Below, in pieces: positions 7,786 to 15,721 of a stretch of DNA of 64,000 nucleotides (its first letter is position 1; each line of letters begins with the position of its first letter). Both the position numbers and the translations under genes were made by a program. Below the pieces are notes generated by a model. The model was not told the DNA's origin. It did not search any database and saw only the letters and a list, made by a program, of their open reading frames with translations. Source of the stretch: Ferrimonas balearica (GTDB lineage: Bacteria > Pseudomonadota > Gammaproteobacteria > Enterobacterales > Shewanellaceae); the NCBI RefSeq assembly GCF_019802055.1, contig NZ_JAHVHW010000006.1:186001-250000 (forward strand). Direction: 5' to 3'.

Positions 7786-8415
7786 TTAGTGCACCGGCTC
7801 CTGGTAGTTGAAGGTGGGCATGGTCCAGTGTCGGCGGATCGCCAGCATCCGGAACAGGAAGCCCAGAGCGAGGCAGACCACCAGCGACAACCCAGTATCG
7901 ACCTTGAAGTGATCCAGTACCACGTAGAGGCCTGCAGTGATCAGTGAGATGATGGCGTACAGCTCTTTGCGGAACACCAGCGGGATCTCCTGGCAGAAAA
8001 TATCGCGGATGATGCCACCAAATACGCCGGTCACTACGCCCATCACGATCGCCACCAACGGATCCAGGCCCAGAGCCAGGGTCTTCTGGGCACCAATCAC
8101 GGAGAACACCGCCAGTCCGAGCGCGTCAATGGCCAGGAACAAACGAGAGAGATAGCGCATGACCGGGGCAATGGCGACGGTCAGCAGCGCAGCCCCGGCG
8201 ATGGCCACCAGGTATTCGACGTTCTCGATCCACACCAGCGGGTAGTTGCCGATCAGCAGGTCACGCACGGTGCCGCCACCAATGGCAGTGGCACAGCCCA
8301 CCATCACCACGCCAAACAGATCCATCTGGCGTCGGCCCGCAGCCAGGGCGCCGGTCATGGCTTCCGCCACAATCCCGATTACCCACAACACTGTAATGAT
8401 CTGCGCCTCGTTCAC
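7786..8415 (-). CDS. TRIC / UPF0126 family membrane channel (YicG-like)
   Basis: A 209-aa protein with seven hydrophobic segments and two homologous halves, each with a Gly-rich motif: AIGGGTVRDLLIG and GVFGGIIRDIF. This is the hallmark of the bacterial trimeric intracellular cation channel (UPF0126) family. The GTG at 8415 fits family N-termini and has GGAG 9 nt upstream. The longer frame to 8493 adds 26 residues with no family character. Physiological role in bacteria is unresolved. Confidence 0.85.
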   Translation of the reverse strand: MNEAQIITVLWVIGIVAEAMTGALAAGRRQMDLFGVVMVGCATAIGGGTVRDLLIGNYPLVWIENVEYLVAIAGAALLTVAIAPVMRYLSRLFLAIDALGLAVFSVIGAQKTLALGLDPLVAIVMGVVTGVFGGIIRDIFCQEIPLVFRKELYAIISLITAGLYVVLDHFKVDTGLSLVVCLALGFLFRMLAIRRHWTMPTFNYQEPVH

Positions 8416-8690
8416 CGGCTGCCACTCCAAAGGAAAATTTGAGGGCGACACTTTGCCTAATAAAGCGCCAACAGGACAGCGACCGATGCGCAACTGATGA
8501 TGAATATCGCTAATGCCAGATGAGCGTAATAAACCAAGAGTGTGCGGCCCTTATCAGCGCCAAAGGCAGAACAAAAGTACAATCGCAGCTTAACTAAACA
8601 ATTAAGTTTGAAGGCTTTTTCTGGATACACATTCAGGATTGAGCCTCAACTCACGAATGCGCGACAAAAAGCGCAAAAACTCTGAGAATA

Positions 8691-10109
8691 ATGATGAATC
8701 GCCCCACTTTGCTTGCCTTACTGCTGTGTGCTGCTCTGCCTGCCGCCGCCAGCAATACTCAGCCCTATGCCCCCTCCTATCTGACCGTCAAAGACGGCGC
8801 CGAGCCTGCATTGAAGCACTACAGTGATCCGGAAGGCTGTAAGCGTTGTCACCCGCGGCAATACGCCGGATGGCAGGGCTCCATGCACTCCATCGCCTTT
8901 ATCGACCCGGTTTACCAGGCTGAAGCGGCACTGGGCACCCAGGAAACCGATGGCGCTACCCACAATCTGTGCAAAGGCTGCCACACCCCCATCGGCACCG
9001 TAACCGAGTCGATCAGCTACGAGAGCGAATCCGGCAAGTTCGGCAGCTTCACCACCAAGGGCGTGGCGGCGAAAGGGGTCAGCTGCGACACCTGCCACAC
9101 CGTCAGCGCCACCAACATCGCCCACACCGAGATGGGTGAACACGGCAACGCCTCTCTGGAACTGGCCACCGACCGGATTAAGCGTGGCCCCTTTGATGAC
9201 GCCAAGGCCCGTGGCCACAAGACCGAATACTCCGAGCTGCACACCCGCTCCGAGTTCTGCGCCAACTGCCACAACGTGTTCAACCCGGTGCACGGCAACT
9301 TCCCGCTGGAGCACACCTACGAGGAGTGGAAAAACTCCGAGTACGCCAAGGCGGATATCCAGTGTCAGGACTGCCATATGGTGCCGGTGGAGGTCGCCGT
9401 ACGCGTGGCCGATGAGATGAAGCCGGTGAAAGCGCTGGAGCAGCACCGCCTGAGCGGCCAGGCCGCCCGCGGTGGCCCGGTTCGCTCCGTGGTGCATGAC
9501 CACGGCTTCGTCGGCGGCAACGCCGTACTGGCGCCCCTGCTGGGTGTTGAGGGGGGAGAAGCCCACGCCCAGGAAGCGACCAAGCGTCTGCAAACCGTGG
9601 CGGAGCTGGAAACCGCGCTGGTGGAAGCCGATAGCAAAGCCCAGCTGAGCGTGACCGTTCACAATCGCCGCGCCGGTCACGACCTGCCCACCAGCCTGAG
9701 CTTTATCCGCCAGGTGTGGCTGGAAGTGGTGATTGAAGATGCCCAGGGCAACATTCTGCTGCGCTCCGGCACCCTGAACGCCGACAACAGCCTGCCGGCG
9801 GACACCGTGGTGTTCCAGGACATCGCCGTGGATGCGGAAGGCAAACCGGAGCACAAGCCGTGGAAGATCGCCCGCTTCTCCGTGGAGAACAGCATCCCGG
9901 CCAAGGGCAGCAAAACCGTTGAGTACGGCTTCGCCCTGCCGGCGGAGGGTCAGTACATCGTGACCACCACCCTGCACTACCGCTCCTTTGATCAGAGCGT
10001 GGCGGATTACCTGCTGACCGACAGCGTCACCGTGCCGGCCATTACCATGAACCGCCTGACCCAGCGCTTTGAGGGCACCCGCCTGATCAGCAGCGACAAC
10101 AGCCTGTAA
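8691..10109 (+). CDS. Periplasmic pentaheme cytochrome c (c554-like N-terminal part)
   Basis: A 472-aa exported protein with a signal peptide (about residues 1-21). Five CXXCH heme sites begin at C50, C94, C132, C190 and C225, all in the N-terminal half. The remaining 240 residues hold no heme site and look like a beta-sandwich (repeated VTVHNRRAGHDLPTS-type strands). The arrangement resembles cytochrome c554-type multiheme proteins. It probably moves electrons in the periplasm during anaerobic respiration, but partner and acceptor are unknown. It is a single gene with its own terminator. The adjacent in-frame ATG at 8694 could be the real start. Confidence 0.85.
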   Translation: MMNRPTLLALLLCAALPAAASNTQPYAPSYLTVKDGAEPALKHYSDPEGCKRCHPRQYAGWQGSMHSIAFIDPVYQAEAALGTQETDGATHNLCKGCHTPIGTVTESISYESESGKFGSFTTKGVAAKGVSCDTCHTVSATNIAHTEMGEHGNASLELATDRIKRGPFDDAKARGHKTEYSELHTRSEFCANCHNVFNPVHGNFPLEHTYEEWKNSEYAKADIQCQDCHMVPVEVAVRVADEMKPVKALEQHRLSGQAARGGPVRSVVHDHGFVGGNAVLAPLLGVEGGEAHAQEATKRLQTVAELETALVEADSKAQLSVTVHNRRAGHDLPTSLSFIRQVWLEVVIEDAQGNILLRSGTLNADNSLPADTVVFQDIAVDAEGKPEHKPWKIARFSVENSIPAKGSKTVEYGFALPAEGQYIVTTTLHYRSFDQSVADYLLTDSVTVPAITMNRLTQRFEGTRLISSDNSL

Positions 10110-10130
10110 TCGGGCGAGTCAGAAGAGAAA

Positions 10131-10157
10131 AGCCACCGCAGTTGCGGTGGCTTTTTT
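10131..10157 (+). terminator. Rho-independent terminator of the cytochrome gene
   Basis: A 10-bp stem (AGCCACCGCA and its complement, 10131-10140 and 10143-10152) is followed by TTTTTT. Confidence 0.9.
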
Positions 10158-10174
10158 ATTGGCCCGAGGGTGAG

Positions 10175-10445
10175 TAACCCGCTCGGTATCCACACCGGCG
10201 CAACCGTGGGTTGGAAACCCACGCTACGAAATCGACGCAACCGTGGGTTAGAAACCGACTCCGCGTAGCGTGGGCTTTGAGCCCACTGACACCAGGCGAA
10301 ATCCACACCGGCACAGCCGTGGGTGGGTAACCCGCTCGGTATCCACACCGGTGCAGCCGTGGGTTGGAAACCCACGCTACGAAATCGACGCAACCGTGGG
10401 TTGGAAACCCGCTCCGCGTAGCGTGGGCTTTGAGCCCACGGATAC
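10175..10445. repeat. REP-type palindrome cluster 1, with a 153-bp offset duplication
   Basis: This gap between the cytochrome terminator and the AAA+ gene consists of imperfect palindromes with the core GTAGCGTGGG...CCCACG in both orientations (about 10198-10227, 10262-10285, 10350-10380 and 10389-10443). A larger block starting TAACCCGCTCGG at 10175 recurs at 10328, so the cluster has been duplicated once. A GTAG tetranucleotide beside a hairpin is the usual form of REP elements mobilised by RAYT (TnpA_REP) enzymes. No such transposase gene is in the window. Confidence 0.85.
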
Positions 10446-10456
10446 GGTGATCCGGC

Positions 10457-11563
10457 TTAAGCGGCGTTGGTCAAAAACAGCTTGGCCAGTTCTGCGTCCG
10501 CCAGCACCCCTTTCAGGGCCGGGTTGTCGCCGTTCATCATGTCCTGCATCAGCCCCAAGCGCAGGTCGTTGGGCAGCAGCGGCATCTTTAGAAACGCCTG
10601 CAGGTTGCCCATCTGCTCGGCATTGGGCTTCACCTTGTTGACCTTGAGGTAGTGGTACAGGCGGGTACACAGAGTGGCCAAAATATCGATGCGCGGCATC
10701 TTGCCACCGGCGGTGCGCTCAATCTGCGGAAGGATGGTCTTGGTGAAATCCTTAGCCTCAACGATGGCCTGGGGAGCCACCAGCTGGCTCAGGTTCTGTT
10801 CCACAAAGGCGACAAAGGCCGCGCAGGTGGTGTCATCCAGGCAGGATCGGGCCAGGATGTTCACCAGCGGCAGCTCGGCGCGCAGGTCTTTAATCCCCGC
10901 AATGCTCTGGAAAAACTGCACCAGTGAACGGGGGGTGGTGCGCTCACCGTCCACCAGCTCCGGGTAGGTCAGCACAAAATCGATGCCACGGGGATCCACG
11001 CCCGCCTGCTCCGCCCACAGGGCCCAGGCTTTGGCGTCAAACTCCATGGTGACGTGCATCATCCGGGTCAGCATGGCGTCGTCCATCGGCGTGACTGAGT
11101 AGTCGCCGCCGTCCGGGTTAGCGGTCAAGATGATCTGCCACCCCTCCGGCAGCGCCCAACTGATCAGCTCGTGGTTCTGCAGCAGTTGCATAATGCCCCG
11201 CAGGATTCGCTCGTCGGCGCGGTTCACGTCGTCGATCAGCAGGATTCCCGGGCCCGGCTCAGTGGGCACCCAGTGGGGCGCGGCGAAACGGGTGACGGTG
11301 TCACCATTGGCGTCGGTTTCCACCCGGGGCATCCCCAGCAGATCCCCCATCTCCTCAAACTGCGCCGGAGCAATGGCACGCCACTGCATACCGCGCTCAA
11401 CGGCGATCTGCTCCACCATCTGGGTTTTACCGATGCCGTGACGGCCCCAGATGCAGATGGGGGTCGCACGCTGTCCCGAAGCGGGGATCAGGTGTTCGAC
11501 AAAGCGGCGGACTTCCGGGGCCTGACAGGTCAGGCCGTAATAGGTGTACTGGTGTTGGCTCAT
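10457..11563 (-). CDS. MoxR-type AAA+ ATPase
   Basis: A 368-aa ATPase with Walker A GRHGIGKTQ (about residues 40-48), a Walker B-like ILLIDDVNRA, sensor-1 LTANP and an Arg-containing MLTRM segment. This order is typical of MoxR proteins. The usual DE of Walker B is DD here. MoxR ATPases act as chaperones together with VWA-domain partners, and a VWA protein is encoded directly upstream with a 6-nt gap, so they form one operon. The C-terminal part (about residues 230-368) is helical. Divergent to them lies the LRR-BRCT operon, the likely client or adaptor set (inference). Confidence 0.85.
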   Translation of the reverse strand: MSQHQYTYYGLTCQAPEVRRFVEHLIPASGQRATPICIWGRHGIGKTQMVEQIAVERGMQWRAIAPAQFEEMGDLLGMPRVETDANGDTVTRFAAPHWVPTEPGPGILLIDDVNRADERILRGIMQLLQNHELISWALPEGWQIILTANPDGGDYSVTPMDDAMLTRMMHVTMEFDAKAWALWAEQAGVDPRGIDFVLTYPELVDGERTTPRSLVQFFQSIAGIKDLRAELPLVNILARSCLDDTTCAAFVAFVEQNLSQLVAPQAIVEAKDFTKTILPQIERTAGGKMPRIDILATLCTRLYHYLKVNKVKPNAEQMGNLQAFLKMPLLPNDLRLGLMQDMMNGDNPALKGVLADAELAKLFLTNAA

Positions 11564-11569
11564 GGTGAC

Positions 11570-12799
11570 TCAATCCGTAGTGAGGGCGGCCATGGGGATC
11601 ACCCGGCCACAACTGCGCAAATGGGCAAAATCGTCCTTGGATCCGCGGCCTTGAATCAGCCACAGGAGCGAAGCACGCGGGGGCACCGTCGGAGCAGGCG
11701 CCTCGCCGTCGGTGAAGTAGATGATGCCGTCGAAACGGTGTTTATTGGCGTAGGCCACCGGGGCGTTGAAATCGGTGCCGCCCCGGCCACTGACCGAAGT
11801 CGGCGCAATGCCGCGATAAACGTAATCCCGGTGGATATCCACATCGCACTCCACCACGGTGATCTCTGCGCCAGCGCGCCAGATGTGGTGCAGCTCGTCG
11901 AAAAACGCCCGCAACTGCTGGTCGTTGACGCTGGCTGAAGTGTCCACCGCCACCAGCAGGCGCTGGTGCGGAATGATGCGGGTACCGGGGGTGGTGCCGT
12001 AGCGCTTGGAGGGACGACGCAGGGTGTTCTTCACCGAGGTACGTCGGCTGCTGTTGGCAAACAGGCGCAGAGCGCGGCGCCAGTCGAGGGTGGTCCGGCG
12101 GCGTTCGAGAAGCGCCTGAACCCGGGCCAGGATGGCCAGCGGGATCTGGCCCCGGCCCCGCTGGTGGCTGTCCAGCTCCATCCGGTTGGCGGCCTGCTCC
12201 AGCTTGTTGTCCAGAGTTTGCCGGGCCAGCGATCCCTCGGCCTCCGACTGCTGACCAAACTCCGCCCAGCTTTCATGGCCAGGAGGGGCCACCCCTTCGC
12301 CGGCACCGGGGCCCTTGCCCCCGGAGGGCGGCAGCGCCTGGTAGTAGTAGGCCAGCTCCTTGTGGGGTTCGAGCGGGTCCAGCCCCTGGGTTTCACGCCA
12401 GGTGTTGAGCCGCTCCAGAGTCAGCGCATCGCTGCCCAGTTGATCCGCACTGAGGTACTGATTGGCCACCAGATCGGCGGCCCGATCAAAGCGCCCCTTA
12501 TCGGCATAACGGGCCCGCATAAAGGGATGACCAAACACCAGGTGCAGCGCTTCATGCTTGAGCGCCCCCAGCTGTTGAGTCTGCGATAAGCCCTCCCACA
12601 ACGCAGGACGACAGCGCAACTCCACATCACTGCTGCCTCGCGGCGCCGACTCAAGCGGGGCGTGGCTCCGGTCGTCCTGGCTGAGGATCACTTTGTGAAA
12701 ACTGGCCAGGTAGTGGCCATAGAAAGGTTCCTGCAACATCAGTTTGACTGATGTTCGTGACAGCAGCGGCTCGATAACGGTTCCAACTCGATTAACCAT
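11570..12799 (-). CDS. VWA-domain protein with N-terminal HExxH (DUF2201-like)
   Basis: A 409-aa cytoplasmic protein. The N-terminal region has HEALH at residues 82-86, the zinc-peptidase HExxH form seen in putative-metallopeptidase VWA-like proteins. A Gly/Pro-rich linker follows. The C-terminal VWA domain has an intact MIDAS: DTSAS at 286-290, then GRGGTDF and FTDGE. It precedes the AAA+ gene in the same operon, giving a standard MoxR-VWA pair. Whether the HExxH is catalytic is unknown. The ATG at 12799 has no clear Shine-Dalgarno, so the start is less certain than the rest. Confidence 0.82.
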   Translation of the reverse strand: MVNRVGTVIEPLLSRTSVKLMLQEPFYGHYLASFHKVILSQDDRSHAPLESAPRGSSDVELRCRPALWEGLSQTQQLGALKHEALHLVFGHPFMRARYADKGRFDRAADLVANQYLSADQLGSDALTLERLNTWRETQGLDPLEPHKELAYYYQALPPSGGKGPGAGEGVAPPGHESWAEFGQQSEAEGSLARQTLDNKLEQAANRMELDSHQRGRGQIPLAILARVQALLERRRTTLDWRRALRLFANSSRRTSVKNTLRRPSKRYGTTPGTRIIPHQRLLVAVDTSASVNDQQLRAFFDELHHIWRAGAEITVVECDVDIHRDYVYRGIAPTSVSGRGGTDFNAPVAYANKHRFDGIIYFTDGEAPAPTVPPRASLLWLIQGRGSKDDFAHLRSCGRVIPMAALTTD

Positions 12800-12890
12800 A
12801 TGATTCGAATGGGATTATCCATACAATGCCTGCCTCGTCAACGCGTTGGTGGACGGGCCGCCAGCCAGGCAGTATTGAAGGAGTATGGCC

Positions 12891-15704
12891 ATGCGCACGC
12901 TGAAGATATACGACGATCTCGAGTCCTATCTGAAGAAAATCCACACCGATGTGACCGAGCTCATCTACGACTGCGATGACCCGATCCCCAGCTGGCAAGC
13001 ACTGGCCACCGCCTTCCCCAACGTCACCCAGATCCGCATCAGCGACATGGGCCACATCGGCATCACACGGCTGATCAACCACGAGTTCTTTGACGCCTTC
13101 CCCAGCCTTCACGGCCTGTTTATCGCCAACAACAGAAGGAACCCCATCACCACCGACCTGAGCGGCGTCAATCCGGCCCACCTCACCGAGCTGCGCCAAC
13201 TGGAGCTGGCCCGCTGCCGCACCGGCGACTTCGACCTGTTCGGCAACCTGCCCAGGCTGGAGAGCCTGACCGTGCTGGCCGACGACAAGCAGGTTCGCCT
13301 GCACACCGGCCCTGACTGCGTGCTCACCAAGGTGCGCATGGCTTTTGGCCCCCGGGTTCGCGCCATCGACATCGACCTGGCCTCCAGCCCGGTGGTGGAG
13401 CTGACCCTTGGTCACAACAACCGCCACTACCCGCCGGAAGCCAAAAACGTCGTCATTGATCGCCTGACCCTGCCCAACCACCTCCATACGCTGTTGCTGA
13501 ACCTCGATACCCAAACGCCGCTGCCGGCACGCCTGCTGGGTGACAACCAGAAGCTGGATAAGCTGGAGATGCGCCTGGCCGTTCCTGCGTTTTCCGCCGA
13601 CACCCTGAGCGACCTCAGCGAGGTGGGTAAAATCCATTTCCTGATGGAGGGGGAAACCGCGCCCCTGCCTGCGGGCTTCTTTGCCGGTCTGCGCCAGGTG
13701 GACGAGCTGGAACTCCGCTTTGAGCACACCCCTATTGAAGGCCCTCTGCTGCCCGCCAATATGAGCCTCAAGCAGCTGACCTATTTCAATGCCTCAGGCC
13801 ACCTGAGCGACACTGATGCCCTCGTCCTGCCGGACCTGGAAGTGGCCTGCATGTTCGGTCTGAAAGCGGATCAGCTGGGCTGGCTGGCGCACAGCCCGAT
13901 GCTGCAGCGACTGAGCCTGTACCTGGATAAACACCCCCTGACCGACCTGCCGTCGCTGCCCAACCTGAAGCACCTGGTGCTGCGGGGGACAGAGATGGCC
14001 CAGCTGCCCGCCACCGTGCGCAGCAACCCCAACCTGGAGACGCTGGCGCTGCTGTGGTTCCGGATCGGCCAGTTGGGGGATCTCTCTGCAATGACCGGCC
14101 TCAAAGAGCTGTGGCTGTCGCCGGTGCAGGACAAACAATCCAACCTGCCACCGCTGGATGGCCTGACCCATCTGCCGCAGCTGGAGGAGCTGCGCCTCGA
14201 CATCGAGCTGGAACGCTTTGATCCCAACTGGCTGAACCTGGCCCCGGGCGCCCATTTGATGGTGCGCGCTGAGCGCTTCGAAGCCCTGTTCGATATCCTG
14301 CGCGCCAGCCACCTCGACAACGCCACGGTGCATCAGTACCTGGACCAGCTGATTGCGGTGCAGAAACCCGCCCAGCTGCCCGCCATGCCCGCCGATTTCC
14401 ACCTTGTGATGATGGAGGCCAAGCACAACCGCTTTAAGGCCCAGCACAAAGCCTGGTTGCGCAGCGTTGCACAAGACAGCGAGCAGCAGCGTCCCTTTGG
14501 CGCCGACAGCGTGCTGTTTGTCTGTGGCCGCAGCGCCTTTAAGGCCAGTGAGCTGAAAGCCCAGGCCGAGACCATCGGTTTCACCCTGAGCAAAACCCTC
14601 AACGACAGTGTCACGCACGTGCTGGTGGGCACCGCCCCCAAAGCGGTGGAGAAGCTCGACCCGGAGCGCCACGCCCTGATCGACGACACCACCCTGCAGC
14701 AGTGTTTCACGGCCGAGGCGCCCAAGTTCCTGCAGCAGGAGACCAGCAACGTCATGACGGATTCGGTGATGGCGATGCTGAACTCACCGGACGAGGCCAG
14801 CCACAAGGTGGCGGCCCAGATGCTAGAGCAGGGCGGCGTCACCGAGCCGATGCTGATGCCGCTGTTTCTGATCCTCAAAACCACCGCCGACAACGAGCTG
14901 CGCAAGCAGATCAGGAACCTGCTGGCCGGCCATGGCGACGACGCATTCCAGCTGGCGGTGAACGACCGCATCCTGTTCAACAGCTGTCGCGGCCTCGATC
15001 GCCACGGCCGCGAGCAGAGCCAGGGCAGCATGGTTAAGAAGCTGAAGGGCCAGCGCCGTAAGTGGGGTGACGCCCTCTGCAACGACTTTGCCAAAGCCTA
15101 CTACGATCGCTTTGGCGAGGGCCTGATGTACCTGATGATGCAGCGTGACAGCTGCCCTCATCGCGAAGCGATCCTCGACACTCTGGTCGAGGGTGATTGC
15201 CTGAACTGGCACCGTGGCGCCGGGTTTGGCCCGGTGCTGGAGCGCGCCGATGAGAAGAAGCGCACCGACCTGCACTGGCACCCGCAGTACTGCTTTAACC
15301 GCAACGCCGACCTGGGCAGTGCCGTCACCTACATCCCCGAAGGGATGGCGGAGCGCCACAACATTCGCGAGCTGAACCTGAGTGTCTGCCTGCTCGACAC
15401 CCTGCCCAAAGGCAGCGCGCAGTTCACCGGCCTGCGTCGTCTCAACCTGAGCTTCAATGCGTTTGAGAAACTGCCCGCGTCGCTGGCCAACTTTGCCGAA
15501 CTGGAGGAGCTGGATCTCTCCTACAACCACTTCAGCGCCTTCCCCGCCGTGCTGCTGAAGCTGAAAAACCTGAAGCGTCTCGACCTGCGCCGCGCCACCC
15601 GGGTGGATTACACCGAAGGGTACAACCGCCACTACCGCAAACTGACGGTACCGCAGGCGTTCCGCGATGCCCTGCCCCACTGTGAAATTCTTGAAGACGC
15701 CTGA
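12891..15704 (+). CDS. LRR-BRCT-LRR protein, first tandem paralogue
   Basis: A 937-aa protein without signal peptide or membrane segment. Residues about 20-470 are irregular leucine-rich repeats. A BRCT-like domain covers about 538-612 (VLFVCGRSAFKA, TLNDSVTHVLVG). A helical, HEAT-like region with HKVAAQMLEQGG follows, and four or five canonical LRRs (LEELDLSYNHF type) lie at about 825-915. BRCT domains outside NAD-dependent ligase are uncommon in bacteria. The ATG at 12891 has GAAGGAG 7 nt upstream; the ATG at 12885 is too close to it. It is divergent from the MoxR-VWA operon across 91 bp and is followed 17 nt later by its paralogue. Function unknown; protein or DNA-end binding is plausible. 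Confidence 0.8.
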   Translation: MRTLKIYDDLESYLKKIHTDVTELIYDCDDPIPSWQALATAFPNVTQIRISDMGHIGITRLINHEFFDAFPSLHGLFIANNRRNPITTDLSGVNPAHLTELRQLELARCRTGDFDLFGNLPRLESLTVLADDKQVRLHTGPDCVLTKVRMAFGPRVRAIDIDLASSPVVELTLGHNNRHYPPEAKNVVIDRLTLPNHLHTLLLNLDTQTPLPARLLGDNQKLDKLEMRLAVPAFSADTLSDLSEVGKIHFLMEGETAPLPAGFFAGLRQVDELELRFEHTPIEGPLLPANMSLKQLTYFNASGHLSDTDALVLPDLEVACMFGLKADQLGWLAHSPMLQRLSLYLDKHPLTDLPSLPNLKHLVLRGTEMAQLPATVRSNPNLETLALLWFRIGQLGDLSAMTGLKELWLSPVQDKQSNLPPLDGLTHLPQLEELRLDIELERFDPNWLNLAPGAHLMVRAERFEALFDILRASHLDNATVHQYLDQLIAVQKPAQLPAMPADFHLVMMEAKHNRFKAQHKAWLRSVAQDSEQQRPFGADSVLFVCGRSAFKASELKAQAETIGFTLSKTLNDSVTHVLVGTAPKAVEKLDPERHALIDDTTLQQCFTAEAPKFLQQETSNVMTDSVMAMLNSPDEASHKVAAQMLEQGGVTEPMLMPLFLILKTTADNELRKQIRNLLAGHGDDAFQLAVNDRILFNSCRGLDRHGREQSQGSMVKKLKGQRRKWGDALCNDFAKAYYDRFGEGLMYLMMQRDSCPHREAILDTLVEGDCLNWHRGAGFGPVLERADEKKRTDLHWHPQYCFNRNADLGSAVTYIPEGMAERHNIRELNLSVCLLDTLPKGSAQFTGLRRLNLSFNAFEKLPASLANFAELEELDLSYNHFSAFPAVLLKLKNLKRLDLRRATRVDYTEGYNRHYRKLTVPQAFRDALPHCEILEDA

Positions 15705-15721
15705 GCAACGGAATCCCCGCC

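Noticed and set aside
8718-9977. 419-codon antisense frame opposite the cytochrome gene
   Set aside because: The plus strand carries five CXXCH motifs and a signal peptide. The opposite frame shows no domain.
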